Assembly: GCF_024124765.2 (NCBI RefSeq)
Contig: NZ_JAMXSR020000002.1
Span: 2,344,001-2,408,000, forward strand
Length of the DNA stretch: 64,000 nucleotides
Direction of reading: 5' to 3'
Origin: Sphingomonas sp. H160509
Lineage (GTDB): Bacteria; Pseudomonadota; Alphaproteobacteria; Sphingomonadales; Sphingomonadaceae
The position numbers and the translations under genes are program-made. This document shows positions 18,830-30,194 of the stretch, piece by piece. The notes under the pieces were generated by a model, which worked only from the letters and a program-made list of their open reading frames with translations, searched no databases and was not told the origin of the DNA. Each line of letters begins with the position of its first letter. Position 1 is the first letter of the stretch.

Positions 18830-20125
18830 GTGATCCGCCTCTCCACGTTCGACGCGGACTTCGCGACTCGCTTCACCGCGCTCGTCGAGGACCGTCGCGA
18901 ATCCGACGCGGGCGTGACGCAGGACGTCGCCGCGATCATCGCGGCGGTCCGCCGCGATGGTGAAACCGCGCTCCGCGACCTTACGCAGAAGCACGACCGC
19001 CACGACATCGAGACCACCGGCTGGCAGATCGACGACGCCGACTGCAAGGCCGCGTTCGATGCACTCGACCCGGACCTGCGCACCGCGCTCGAACTCGCCG
19101 CTACTCGTATCCGCGCGTATCACGAGAAACAGCGCCCGCTCGACAGCGACTCGGTCGACTCCGTTGGCGTAAGGCTTGGCGCGCGATGGCTCCCCGTCGA
19201 CGCCGCCGGCATCTATGTCCCCGGTGGACGCGCCGCCTACCCCTCGTCGTTGCTGATGAACGCGATCCCCGCCAAGGTTGCGGGCGTCGGCCGTCTCGCG
19301 ATGGTCACGCCGACACCGGATGGCCAGATCAACCCGCTGGTCCTCGCCGCCGCACATCTCGCGGGCGTCGATGAAGTCTGGCGAGTCGGTGGCGCGCAGG
19401 CTGTCGCCGCGCTCGCGTACGGCGCGGGCCGGATCGAGCCGGTCGACGTGATCACCGGCCCCGGCAACGCCTGGGTCGCCGAGGCCAAGCGCCAGGTCTA
19501 TGGCGTTGTCGGCATCGACATGGTCGCGGGTCCCTCGGAAATCGTCGTCGTCGCCGACGCGCTCAACGACCCCGAATGGACCGCCGCCGACCTGCTCAGC
19601 CAGGCTGAGCATGACACGACCACGCAGTCGATCCTGTTCACCGACGACGCCGCCTTCGCAGACAAGGTCGCGGATGCCGTCGACCGCCAGTTACGCGAGC
19701 TGGCTACGGAGGCGGTCGCGCGCGTTGCTTGGGAGACCAACGGCGCGATCGTTGTCGTGGAGACGCTGGCGGACGCGATCCCGCTGGTCGACCGCCTCGC
19801 CGCCGAGCATCTCCAGCTGGCGATCCCCGACCCGCAAGGCTTCTTCGACCGCATCCGCCATGCAGGTTCGGTCTTCCTCGGCCGCTACACCCCCGAGGCG
19901 ATCGGCGATTACGTCGCCGGCCCGAACCACGTCCTCCCCACCGGCCGCCGTGCGCGGTTTGCGTCGGGGCTGTCCGTGCTCGACTTCATGAAGCGCACCA
20001 GCTTCCTGGCGTTGGACGAAGCTGCGCTGCGCGAACTCGGGCCAGCCACGGTCGCGCTGGCCAATGCCGAAGGGCTCCCCGCGCACGCAAAATCAGTGGC
20101 TTTGCGGTTGCGGCTTAACAGTTAG
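18830..20125 (+). CDS. hisD: Histidinol dehydrogenase
   Basis: Catalyses the last two steps of histidine synthesis, oxidising L-histidinol to L-histidine with two NAD. 431 residues, typical length, intact. Signature stretches include VDAAGIYVPGGRAAYPSSLLMN, the NAD-binding GPGNAWVAEAKRQV, the zinc-ligand region SQAEHDTTTQSIL, and AEHLQLAIPDP. The GTG at 18830 lies directly behind the GGAGGGGGG tail of a palindromic repeat, and no other start gives a proper N-terminus. It probably belongs to one transcript with hisG and nusB. Confidence 0.96.
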   Translation: MIRLSTFDADFATRFTALVEDRRESDAGVTQDVAAIIAAVRRDGETALRDLTQKHDRHDIETTGWQIDDADCKAAFDALDPDLRTALELAATRIRAYHEKQRPLDSDSVDSVGVRLGARWLPVDAAGIYVPGGRAAYPSSLLMNAIPAKVAGVGRLAMVTPTPDGQINPLVLAAAHLAGVDEVWRVGGAQAVAALAYGAGRIEPVDVITGPGNAWVAEAKRQVYGVVGIDMVAGPSEIVVVADALNDPEWTAADLLSQAEHDTTTQSILFTDDAAFADKVADAVDRQLRELATEAVARVAWETNGAIVVVETLADAIPLVDRLAAEHLQLAIPDPQGFFDRIRHAGSVFLGRYTPEAIGDYVAGPNHVLPTGRRARFASGLSVLDFMKRTSFLALDEAALRELGPATVALANAEGLPAHAKSVALRLRLNS

Positions 20126-20128
20126 ATT

Positions 20129-20271
20129 GTTCGCGCAGAGGCGCAGAGGCGCAGAGAGCGCGGAGGTGTTGCGCGCGGCGTAGCCGCTACGATCTCCTCA
20201 TTGAACGGTTATGGGAGGGCCGCTCCGCGGCGAGCGATACACCTCCGCGCTCTCTGCGCCTCTGCGCGAAC
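20129..20271. repeat. Inverted repeat of the GCGCAGAGGC type, family F
   Basis: Left arm at 20129-20169 (GTTCGCGCAGAGGCGCAGAG then GCGCAGAGAGCGCGGAGGTGT) and right arm at 20239-20271 (ACACCTCCGCGCTCTCTGCG then CCTCTGCGCGAAC) are reverse complements. The left arm carries one extra GCGCAGAG unit. They bracket about 70 bases. It sits between hisD and nusB, so a hairpin may affect readthrough into nusB. Confidence 0.85.
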
Positions 20272-20345
20272 CATTCTTCCTCACCAACGCGCGCGAAACG
20301 CAAAGGGCTGACACACAGCCCCCCCGCGCCTACAGGCAACCGCTT

Positions 20346-20801
20346 ATGACTCGAACCGCCCCCCGCACCAAGGCGCGTGCCGCCGCTCGCCTCGCCGCCG
20401 TCCAGGCGACTTACCAGCACGAGATGGAGGGCACCGCGATGCCCGTCCTGCTCAACGAATTCCACCAGCACCGGCTTGGCGCGACGATCGAAGACGTCGA
20501 ATATGCCGAGGCCGATGTCGACTTCTTCGATGACCTCGTGACCGGCGCCAACGCGCGGGCCGGCGAGATCGACGTGCTGATTGAGGGCAAGCTCGCCAAG
20601 GGCTGGACGCTCGCGCGGCTCGACAAGCCGATGAAGGCGATCATCCGCGTCGGCACGTATGAGTTGCTGGCGCGCAAGGACGTGCCGGTGGCGGCGGTGA
20701 TCAGCGAATATGTCGATGTGGCGCACGCGTTCTACGACAAGCGGGAGTCCGGCTTCGTCAATGGGTTACTTGATGGCATCGCCAAGGAAGTGCGGGCGTA
20801 A
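20346..20801 (+). CDS. nusB: Transcription antitermination factor NusB
   Basis: All-helical RNA-binding protein of 151 residues that, with NusE/S10, binds boxA RNA and supports rRNA antitermination. Visible features are the N-terminal ARAAARLAAVQATYQHEM helix, LARLDKPMKAIIRVGTYELL and the C-terminal ISEYVDVAHAFYDKRESGFVNGLLD, all characteristic. The ATG at 20346 is chosen because upstream codons belong to a repeat. The next gene thiL follows after a 113-base repeat-containing spacer; nusB-thiL is a common bacterial neighbourhood. Confidence 0.95.
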   Translation: MTRTAPRTKARAAARLAAVQATYQHEMEGTAMPVLLNEFHQHRLGATIEDVEYAEADVDFFDDLVTGANARAGEIDVLIEGKLAKGWTLARLDKPMKAIIRVGTYELLARKDVPVAAVISEYVDVAHAFYDKRESGFVNGLLDGIAKEVRA

Positions 20802-20809
20802 TCTCCCTC

Positions 20810-20912
20810 TCCCCTTTGGGGAGAGGGTCGGGGTGAGAGGCAGCCAAGCAGTGCGGCGCCTGGAACAGCCCCTCACCCCAGCCCCTCTCCCCCGGAGGGG
20901 AGAGGGAGCAGA
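20810..20912. repeat. Palindromic repeat doublet, family A
   Basis: Left CCCTCTCCCCTTTGGGGAGAGGG with GGGGTGAG, right CTCACCCC with CCCTCTCCCCCGGAGGGGAGAGGG. It fills the nusB-thiL spacer. Its purine-rich right end is the ribosome binding site for the thiL GTG. Confidence 0.85.
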
Positions 20913-20914
20913 TC

Positions 20915-21807
20915 GTGACTGAAGCCGAGTTCATTGCTGCACTGCGTCGGCTTCCGCTCCATCCGGCGGCGCGTGGTCTCGACGACGATACCGCGTTGAT
21001 CGACGCGGGCCCGCTCGTCGTTACCACTGACACGCTCGTCGAAGGCGTGCACTTTCTCCCGACCGACCCCGCGCAGGACGTCGCGTGGAAGCTGGTCGCT
21101 ACCAACCTCTCCGACCTCGCCGCCAAGGGCGCCAATCCCGAAGGCATCCTTCTCAACTACCCGCTTGGCGACGATGCGTGGGACCACGCGTTTCTCGAAG
21201 GGCTCTCGGAAGTCCTGACGGCCTTCGACACGCGCATTATCGGCGGCGATACCGTGACGCTCCCCCGAACGCCCCCCGCGTCCTGACCGTTACCGCGTTC
21301 GGCAGCGATGCCGCCGCCCCTGCTCGCAATGGCGCGCGCGACGGCGACGCGCTCTACGTAACGGGCACGATCGGCGACGCGGGCGCAGGGCTAGCCATCG
21401 CCCTCGGAAAGCAAGGCCCCGCCGAACTTCTCGCCGCGTACCGGCGCCCGCAGCCACGGCTCGCCGACGGCCGCATCCTTGCACCGCACGTCCACGCGAT
21501 GATGGACGTCTCCGACGGACTGCTCATCGACGCGTCCCGCATGGCCTCAGCTAGCAACCTCGCCGTCAGCATCGACCTCGCGCGCATTCCCCTCTCCAAC
21601 GCTTATCACGCCTTTTCCGGCGACCGGCTCGCCGCAGCCACCGCGGGCGACGACTACCAACTCCTTTTTGCTGCACCGCAAGATTTCGTTACCGACGCCA
21701 TGCGGATCGGCGCGTTCTCAGCCGGTTCGGGGCTTACCCTTCACGACTGCGGCAAACCCGTCCCGCTCCCGCCAAGTCTAGGCTACGAGCACATCTCCCG
21801 AGGATAA
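20915..21807 (+). CDS. thiL: Thiamine-monophosphate kinase (frameshifted)
   Basis: Phosphorylates thiamine monophosphate to the active cofactor thiamine diphosphate with ATP. About 297 residues after repair. The N-terminal half has LDDDTALI and TDTLVEGVHFLP, with the magnesium/ATP-binding aspartates, and LSDLAAKGANPEG. The C-terminal half has MDVSDGLLIDASRMA and AGDDYQLLF, the second nucleotide-binding segment. A missing C in the run at 21271-21276 splits the gene: one more C gives TPPRVLTVTAFG. The GTG start is preceded by GAGGGAG from a repeat. It is housekeeping and almost certainly intact in the organism. Confidence 0.92.
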
Positions 21808-21899
21808 CTTGCGCAATGCCCCCGCACTGGTAGGTTCCCTTACATCGGGACTCGGCAAAGTCGGGACCGGAGAGGACCTGACAAGAGGGATAGCGCCGT

Positions 21900-24056
<2,157 letters not shown>

Positions 24057-24298
24057 GCTGAACAGGATCGCCGATTGGCCAGTTACGCTGGCCGCTCTGC
24101 GATCCATTCACTGCCCAGTGCTTCAATGTTTGCCATCCATTCCCGCGCGATAACAAGGCAGTGCGCCGCGTGCGCAATTCTCGCTCAGTCCCGTCGACCT
24201 CGGCGTTGCACTGATCTGCTGCAGCCTCCTCTTGTGCCGGCTACCGAACGCGATACTCTGCGCAAACGGTCGTTGGGGAATGGCCGGGGGGACTGATA

Positions 24299-26254
24299 AT
24301 GACGTGGCGTATGGGCCTGCTGGCCGGTGCAATGATACCGGCGATCGCGGTGGCGCAGACTGCGCCACCGCCCGCCTCCGCGCCGAAGGCGAACGCCACG
24401 CTCTCGGACCGGGTGCCGGTCGAAACCTTTGCCAAACTGCCCGGCATCGCCAATCCGAAGCTCTCGCCCGACGGCAGGCGTATCGCCGCGAAGATGGCGA
24501 TCGACGGCGTCCAGGTGCTGGTCGTCGCGCCACTGTTTCCCGGTGGCAAGCTTGCCGCGATCAAGGTCGGAGCGACGGTCGACATCAATTGGTGGCGCTG
24601 GGTCGGTGACGACTGGCTCGCGGTCGGCATCGGATCGCAGGACATGCTGTACGGCGAGGAGATATACGTCACGCGCACGCTGGGCGTCAAAGCCGACATG
24701 ACCAAGATCAACCGGATCGACTGGAAGAATTCGGGTGTCCGCGCGGACGAAATCCTCTGGGCGGCGCGCGACGGTACGCCGCGTGTCCTGCTGTCGCGCC
24801 AGACCGGGATCGAAAGCGAAAGCCAATGGTATCCCTCAGTCTCCGAGGTAGATCTGTCGACCGGCAAGACCAAGACCGTCGCGGGCAGCCAGACGAACGT
24901 CTTCGACTGGTATGCGGATGGCGCGGGCGTCGTACGGATGGGGTATCGGTACGAGGACGACACCCGCAAAGGCTAGCTTCTGTATCGCAGCGCCAATCGC
25001 GATTCGTTCAAGGTGATCGCATCGGCCCGCGGCAAGCAGGACATCGTCATCCCGGTGACGTTTCGCGCCGACGGCACGGCCATCGCGACGGATGATTCCG
25101 GCGGTCGGGACGAGGTGTTCGAAGTGTCGCTGCCCGACCTGAAGCTGGGCAAGAAGCTGTACGGCACGGATAGCTACGACGTCGATGGCGTGGTCGAGAA
25201 CGCGACCGGCGACGACATCGACGGCATCACCGTCACCGATCGCTTCGGTCATATTGTCTGGCTGAACCCCAAGCTGAAGGAAATCCAGGACGCGGTCGAC
25301 AAGGCGGTCGGCGAGCGACGCGCGCGCATCGTCTCGTGGGATCGCACCCGGTCGAAGTTCCTGGTGCAGGTCGGCTCGCCATCGCAGGCGGGGGCTCTGT
25401 ATTTCTACGATCCCGCGAACGGATCGATGCAGCGCTATTCGTGGCAGAACAGCGACCTCAAGGCGCGGACATTGTCGCCAATGTCGACGATCCGGTACAA
25501 GGCACGCGACGGCGTCGAGATCGAGGCACTGTTGACCTTGCCCCGCGGACACAGTCCCAAGAACCTGCCGCTGATCGTGTTGCCGCACGGCGGTCCGTTC
25601 GCACGCGATTCGGAAGATTGGGACTGGTGGACTCAGTATCTGGCGGAAACCGGCTATGCCGTCGTCCAGCCCAATTACCGCGGGTCATCGGGGTATGGCA
25701 CCAGTTTCGCCAAGCTCGGCGAGGGGCAATGGGGCCTGAAGATGCAGGACGATCTCGACGATGCGATCGTCGATCTTGCAAAGAAGGGCATCGTCGATCC
25801 GAAGCGCGTCTGCATGGCGGGGGCGTCCTATGGCGGCTATGCGGCGATGCGCGCGGCACAGCGGAACGGCACCGGCGACGCGGCACCCTATCGGTGCGCG
25901 ATCTCCTATGCCGGCGTGTCCGATCTGCAGTCGATGCAGCGCTATGACCGCAAGTTCCTGTCCGGAAAGACGCGCGGCGATTGGCTGAAGAAGCAGGCGC
26001 CCGATTATCGCAGCGTCTCGCCGCGGTTCGGTGCACAGACCTTCTCGATTCCGATCCTGATGCTGCACGGCAAGGAGGACAAGCGCGTACCCGTGAAGCA
26101 ATCGCGGATGATGGCAGCGGCACTCAAAGACGCGGGCAAGCCGTTCGAGTATATCGAACAACCGCTCGGCGATCATCATTTCACGCGCGCCGAGGACCGG
26201 CTCGATTTCCTCAAAGCAATGGGTGCATTCCTGACGAAATATAATCCAGTATAA
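24299..26254 (+). CDS. S9 family prolyl oligopeptidase (in-frame TAG)
   Basis: Exported serine peptidase of the dipeptidyl-aminopeptidase/acylaminoacyl-peptidase type, 651 codons. A signal peptide (MTWRMGLLAGAMIPAIAVAQ) is followed by a beta-propeller region and a C-terminal alpha/beta hydrolase domain. The catalytic serine is in GASYGGYAAM, the aspartate in LHGKEDKRVPVK and the histidine in GDHHFTRAED. One TAG codon at 24974-24976 interrupts the propeller after DDTRKG, with the same frame continuing as LLYRSANRDSF. A TGG or CGG codon read wrongly would explain it, but a real nonsense mutation cannot be excluded. No sequence beyond the stop is degraded. Confidence 0.88.
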
Positions 26255-26308
26255 CGCACGGATACTGCCCGCCAAAACTCCATAACGGAGCATATACGCC
26301 GACTGTGG

Positions 26309-27843
26309 ATGCATCTTGTTTGGACGAACGCAGTTTTGTCTCCGCATCATCACCGAATGCGCAACCGTCCCGAGAATCACCTCTTCTACGGCGGCAACCT
26401 TGCCGTCCTTCGCAAGGAGATCGCCGACGAGAGTGTCGACCTGATCTATCTGGACCCGCCGTTCAATTCGAACGCCAATTACGGCATCCTGTTCAAGGAG
26501 CCCGACGGCAAGTCCTCCAACGCGCAGATCGAGGCGTTCGAGGACACCTGGCACTGGAACGAGACCGCCGAGGACGCCTTCGATCAGGTCGCGCGGAGCG
26601 GTAGCACCAAGGCGTTCGACCTTCTTAACGCGATGCGCGGGTTCCTCGGCGACAATGACATGATGGCCTATCTGGCGATGATGGCGGTCCGGCTGCTCGA
26701 GTTGCACCGCGTGCTGAAGCCGACCGGCAGCCTGTATCTCCACTGCGATCCGACCGCGAGCCACTACCTGAAGCTGCTGCTCGACGCGATCTTCGGCAAG
26801 CGCCAGATCGCGAACGAGATCGTCTGGTGCTACCGGCGCTACACCGCGGCCAGCAACCGGTTCCAGCGGCTTCACGACACGCTGCTGTTCTACGGCAAGA
26901 CCGACCAGCGGCGTTTCAACGACATTCGCATTCCGTATGGCGAGACCTCAGGCAAGAAGGACTCGCACTATCGCCAGGACGGCGATGGCCGCTGGTTCCG
27001 CTGGCAGAAGCGCAAGGACGCCGAACCCTATCGTATCTATCTCGCGGACGGGGTCAGGCTGGGCGACTGGTGGGACATTCCGATCATCAACGCGTCGTCG
27101 AAGGAGCGTCTGGGGTATCCGACGCAGAAACCGTCCGCGTTGCTGGAGCGGATCATCGCCGCCTCGTCGAACGAAGGCGACGTCGTGCTCGATCCGTTTT
27201 GCGGCTGCGGCACCGCGGTCCACGCAGCGGAAAAGCTCAAGCGACAATGGATCGGGATCGACGTCACGCATCTTGCCATTTCACTGATCGAAAAACGGAT
27301 GAAGGACGCGTTTCCCGGCGTCACCTTCACCGTCGAGGGCACGCCGAAGGATCTCGCCTCCGCCTATGATCTCGCGCTGCGTGACAAATATCAGTTCCAG
27401 TGGTGGGCCGTCTCGATGGTCGACGCGCTGCCGTACGGCGGCAGGAAGAAGGGCGCGGATGGCGGGATCGACGGGCTGATCTACTTTAACGATCACGACC
27501 CGGCGTCGGGCAAGATGGTGACGCACCGCGCGATCGTGTCGGTGAAGGGCGGCCTCAATCCCGACACTGCGATGGTCGAAACGCTCGCCGCGACGATCGC
27601 GCGCGCGAGAAGGCGCCGATCGGCATCCTAATCATGAACGCCAAGCCTACGCGCGAGATGGAGCGCCGCGCCGCCGCGGTCGGCATCTACCGCGCGGGCG
27701 TCGACGAGGCGTTTCCGAAGCTCCAGATCCTGACGCTGGCGGACCTGTTCCAAGGCAAGCGCCCGCGCATTCCCAACGTCGACCGCGCTGCGTTCCGGCG
27801 TGCCGCGCGCGAGGCCACCGCGCTACAGCCCAGCCTGCTGTGA
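26309..27843 (+). CDS. DNA methyltransferase with nuclease-like C-terminal domain (frameshifted)
   Basis: About 510 residues after repair. Motif IV is [11 protein letters not shown] (residues 44-54) and the S-adenosylmethionine motif is [10 protein letters not shown] (about 293-302), the order of beta-class amino-methyltransferases of the N6_N4_Mtase family. The C-terminal 130 residues contain [12 protein letters not shown] and, after a strand, AIVSVKGG, which resembles a Mrr-like PD-(D/E)XK nuclease core. An extra GC in the alternating run near 27598-27607 shifts the last 75 residues; repaired, it reads [17 protein letters not shown] 26357 is an alternative start. No separate restriction or specificity gene is nearby. 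Methylated base and site are unknown. Confidence 0.85.
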
Positions 27844-28012
27844 TAGCGCCCGAGTCTGTCGCTCTTGTTCAATTGCCATCGAAGGCCGATATACGGAATA
27901 CGCAAGTGGGTGCAGGCATGACGCTTGTGCCTGCCGTCGGCCGTGCTTTCCTTTTTCGCGAACCTGCGGTAAGGGCGCTCGTCCCGAAATTCCCCCAATT
28001 CAGAGATTATAT

Positions 28013-28231
28013 TTGGCCAAGGAAGAACTGCTCGAGATGCGCGGCCGCGTGGTGGAACTCCTCCCCAACGCGATGTTCCGGGTTCAGCTCGAAAACGACC
28101 ACGAGATTCTCGGTCACACCGCCGGCAAGATGCGTAAGAACCGCATCCGCGTGCTGGTCGGCGACGAGGTGCTGTGCGAACTCACGCCGTACGATCTGAC
28201 CAAGGGTCGCATCACCTACCGCTTCAAATAA
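28013..28231 (+). CDS. infA: Translation initiation factor IF-1
   Basis: Complete 72-residue IF-1, an OB-fold protein that binds the A site of the 30S subunit. The protein reads (M)[16 protein letters not shown] and ends [15 protein letters not shown], matching the family end to end. The only start that gives the full length is TTG at 28013, an unusual choice for this gene. A weak AGAGA lies 10 bases upstream. An ATG misread as TTG is possible. It is followed by maf, RNase G and yacG on the same strand. Confidence 0.95.
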   Translation: MAKEELLEMRGRVVELLPNAMFRVQLENDHEILGHTAGKMRKNRIRVLVGDEVLCELTPYDLTKGRITYRFK

Positions 28232-28279
28232 GCGCCACGCGCCGTTCGTACGGTGCGTAGCCCAAGCATCGAGGCACCA

Positions 28280-28846
28280 ATGCTGGTCCTGGCCTCTTCC
28301 TCGCCCCGCCGCCGCGACCTGCTCGCGCGGCTCGGCGTCGTGCCGTCGCGCGTGGAATCCCCCGACATCAACGAGAACCCGCGCAAGGCCGAGCCGCCGC
28401 GCGCCCACGCGTTGCGTCTCGCGGTCGAAAAAGCCAGCGCCGTTGCGCGTGCTGAGGGTGAGATCGTGCTCGCCGGCGATACGACGATCGCGCTTGGCAG
28501 CCGTATCCTGCCGCCCGCCGACACGCTCGAAATCCAGCGCGATCTGCTCGGCAAGCTGTCGGGTCGACGCCACCATTGCCTGTCCGCGGTCTGCGTGATC
28601 GATGCGACCGGCAAGGTCCGCACGCGCATCGCCGACACGATCGTCGCGTTCAAGCCGCTCTCGCCTGCCGAGATCGACGATTATCTCGCGTGCGGCGAGG
28701 GGCTGGGCAAGGCCGGCGGCTATGCGATCCAGGGCCGCGCGGAGGCATTCGTCCGTTTCCTGTCGGGGAGCCATTCGGGCGTGGTAGGCCTGCCGCTGTT
28801 CGAGACGCGCGCGCTGCTGAAGACGGCTGGCGTCGCGCTTGCCTGA
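28280..28846 (+). CDS. maf: Maf family nucleoside triphosphate pyrophosphatase
   Basis: House-cleaning enzyme that hydrolyses canonical or modified nucleoside triphosphates to monophosphates; 188 residues. The N-terminal LVLASSSPRRRDLLARLG and the catalytic-aspartate region VLAGDTTIALG are family signatures, as is GGYAIQGRAEAFV. The ATG at 28280 has GAGG nine bases upstream; an in-frame GTG at 28253 is less likely. The stop overlaps the start of the RNase gene by eight bases, implying coupled translation. Confidence 0.94.
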   Translation: MLVLASSSPRRRDLLARLGVVPSRVESPDINENPRKAEPPRAHALRLAVEKASAVARAEGEIVLAGDTTIALGSRILPPADTLEIQRDLLGKLSGRRHHCLSAVCVIDATGKVRTRIADTIVAFKPLSPAEIDDYLACGEGLGKAGGYAIQGRAEAFVRFLSGSHSGVVGLPLFETRALLKTAGVALA

Positions 28847-29788
28847 GTGGCTTTACGAAGCTGGTCTCGGCGAGGCACGCGCCGCGCTGATGGAGAATGA
28901 CGAGATCGTCGAGGCCGCAATCGAACTCGACGACGGGAACGCGCTAAAGGTCGGCCTCGTCGCACGGGCGCGGCTCGTCGAACTGCTGCCGGGCCGTCGT
29001 GGCCGCGTCGCGCTTGATGGCGGCGAGGCGCTGATCAACCACCTCCCCCCAGCATCACGCAGGGCGCCAGCCTCACCGTCGAGATCGTCCGCGAGGCGCT
29101 GCCCGAAGCGGGGCGTGCAAAGCTCGCCAAGGCGGTTCCGAGTGACCTGCCGCCCTGCCCTGCCCCGACGCTGTACGGGCGCCTCATATCGACCGGCCTG
29201 CCCGTACGTAGTCCGCGCGCGCACGAACCCGACGCGCTGGAGGCGGCGGGCTGGTCCGAACTCCTCGACGAGGCCGTGAGCGGCGAGATCGTGTTCCCGC
29301 TTGGCGCACTGCGCCTTTCGCCGACGCCGGCGATGACGCTGTTCGACGTCGACGGCGCGCCACCACTCGACACGCTCGCGATCGCCGCCGCGCACGCCGT
29401 GGCGCGCGCGATCCGCCGACACGGTATCGGCGGCTCGATCGGGATCGATTTCCCGACGATCGCCGGCAAGGCGCAGCGCAACGCGGTCGCCGCCGCGATC
29501 GACGAAACGTTGCCGCAGCCGTTCGAACGGACCGCGATGAACGGCTTTGGGTTCCTCCAGATCGTCCGCTCGCGTCCGCGTGCGTCGATCCCCGAGATCC
29601 TCCGCGCCGATCCGGTCGGCGCAGCGACCCGCGCGACACTCCGTACGCTCGAACGCACGCCGCCGACCGCCTTGCGCCGTCATACCCTGCCCGCAGCCGT
29701 CCATGCTCGTCTGATGACGCGCCCGGATTGGCTCGCGGAACTCACGCGCCGTACGGGCGTCGTCCACGAACTGGAGAGTACCCGATGA
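28839..29788 (+). CDS. Ribonuclease E/G family protein (frameshifted)
   Basis: RNase E/G-like endoribonuclease, about 316 residues after repair, much shorter than RNase E or full RNase G. It has the S1-like start (EWLYEAGLGEARAALMEND) and the catalytic-core regions GSIGIDFPTIAGK and MNGFGFLQIVRSRPRASI. The zinc-link and a C-terminal scaffold are absent, as is usual for this short form next to yacG in alphaproteobacteria. A missing C in the run at 29045-29050 splits it; with it the sequence is HLPPSITQGASLT. The TTG at 28839 overlaps the maf stop. The TGA overlaps the yacG ATG (ATGA). Whether it is an active nuclease is unproven. Confidence 0.85.
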
Positions 29789-29970
29789 CACCCACCGCCC
29801 CCACCGTCAAATGCCCGATCTGCGACCTGCCTGCGGTGGCCGAGTACAAGCCGTTCTGCTCCAGCCGCCACCGCGACCGCGACCTGTTGCAGTGGCTCGG
29901 CGAAGGCTATCGCATTCCAGGCCGATCAATTGCGCAAACGGGGCTGGACAGCGCCGAAGACCCCGACTAA
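29785..29970 (+). CDS. yacG: YacG-like zinc protein, DNA gyrase inhibitor family
   Basis: 61-residue zinc-binding protein; the E. coli homologue inhibits DNA gyrase. The family pattern CPIC-X15-C-X3-C is present except that the fourth ligand is histidine: PFCSSRHRDRDLLQWLGEGYRIPG. Histidine can replace cysteine in zinc sites, so the fold may be kept. The ATG overlaps the stop of the RNase gene, so it is translationally coupled, the usual arrangement in this group. It is followed by two small hairpins (29981-29998 and 30005-30021) and tRNA-Phe. Confidence 0.9.
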   Translation: MTPTAPTVKCPICDLPAVAEYKPFCSSRHRDRDLLQWLGEGYRIPGRSIAQTGLDSAEDPD

Positions 29971-30024
29971 ACGCGCCCCTTCCGATCGCAAGGTCGGACG
30001 CTTCTCCGGTCCCAGACCGGACGT

Positions 30025-30100
30025 GCCCGGATAGCTCAGTTGGTAGAGCATGCGACTGAAAATCGCAGTGTCGGCGGTTCGACCCCGTCTCCGGGCACCA
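30025..30100 (+). tRNA. tRNA-Phe (GAA)
   Basis: 76 bases with the encoded CCA end. All four stems pair: acceptor GCCCGGA/TCCGGGC, D stem GCTC/GAGC, anticodon stem TGCGA/TCGCA, T stem GGCGG/CCGTC with one G-T pair and the TTCGA loop. The anticodon loop is CTGAAAA, giving anticodon GAA (phenylalanine). It follows yacG, as in related genomes. A T-rich stretch TCTTCTTCTT comes directly after. Confidence 0.97.
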
Positions 30101-30194
30101 TCTTCTTCTTATACCGATCGCGTTGAGTGTACCCAGATCAGCCTAGTCGAAGCGGCGCGCTTCACTCGCTGCCGACGGTCAAAGTTTCCCCTCT

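Noticed and set aside
20129..20169. Tandem GCGCAGAG units as a CRISPR array
   Set aside because: The units are 8 bases without spacers, and there is no cas gene in the window. It is the arm of an inverted repeat.
24057..24298. Small gene or RNA between hppA and the S9 peptidase
   Set aside because: No frame with a plausible start and conserved protein, and no clear RNA structure beyond a short hairpin near 24076-24100.
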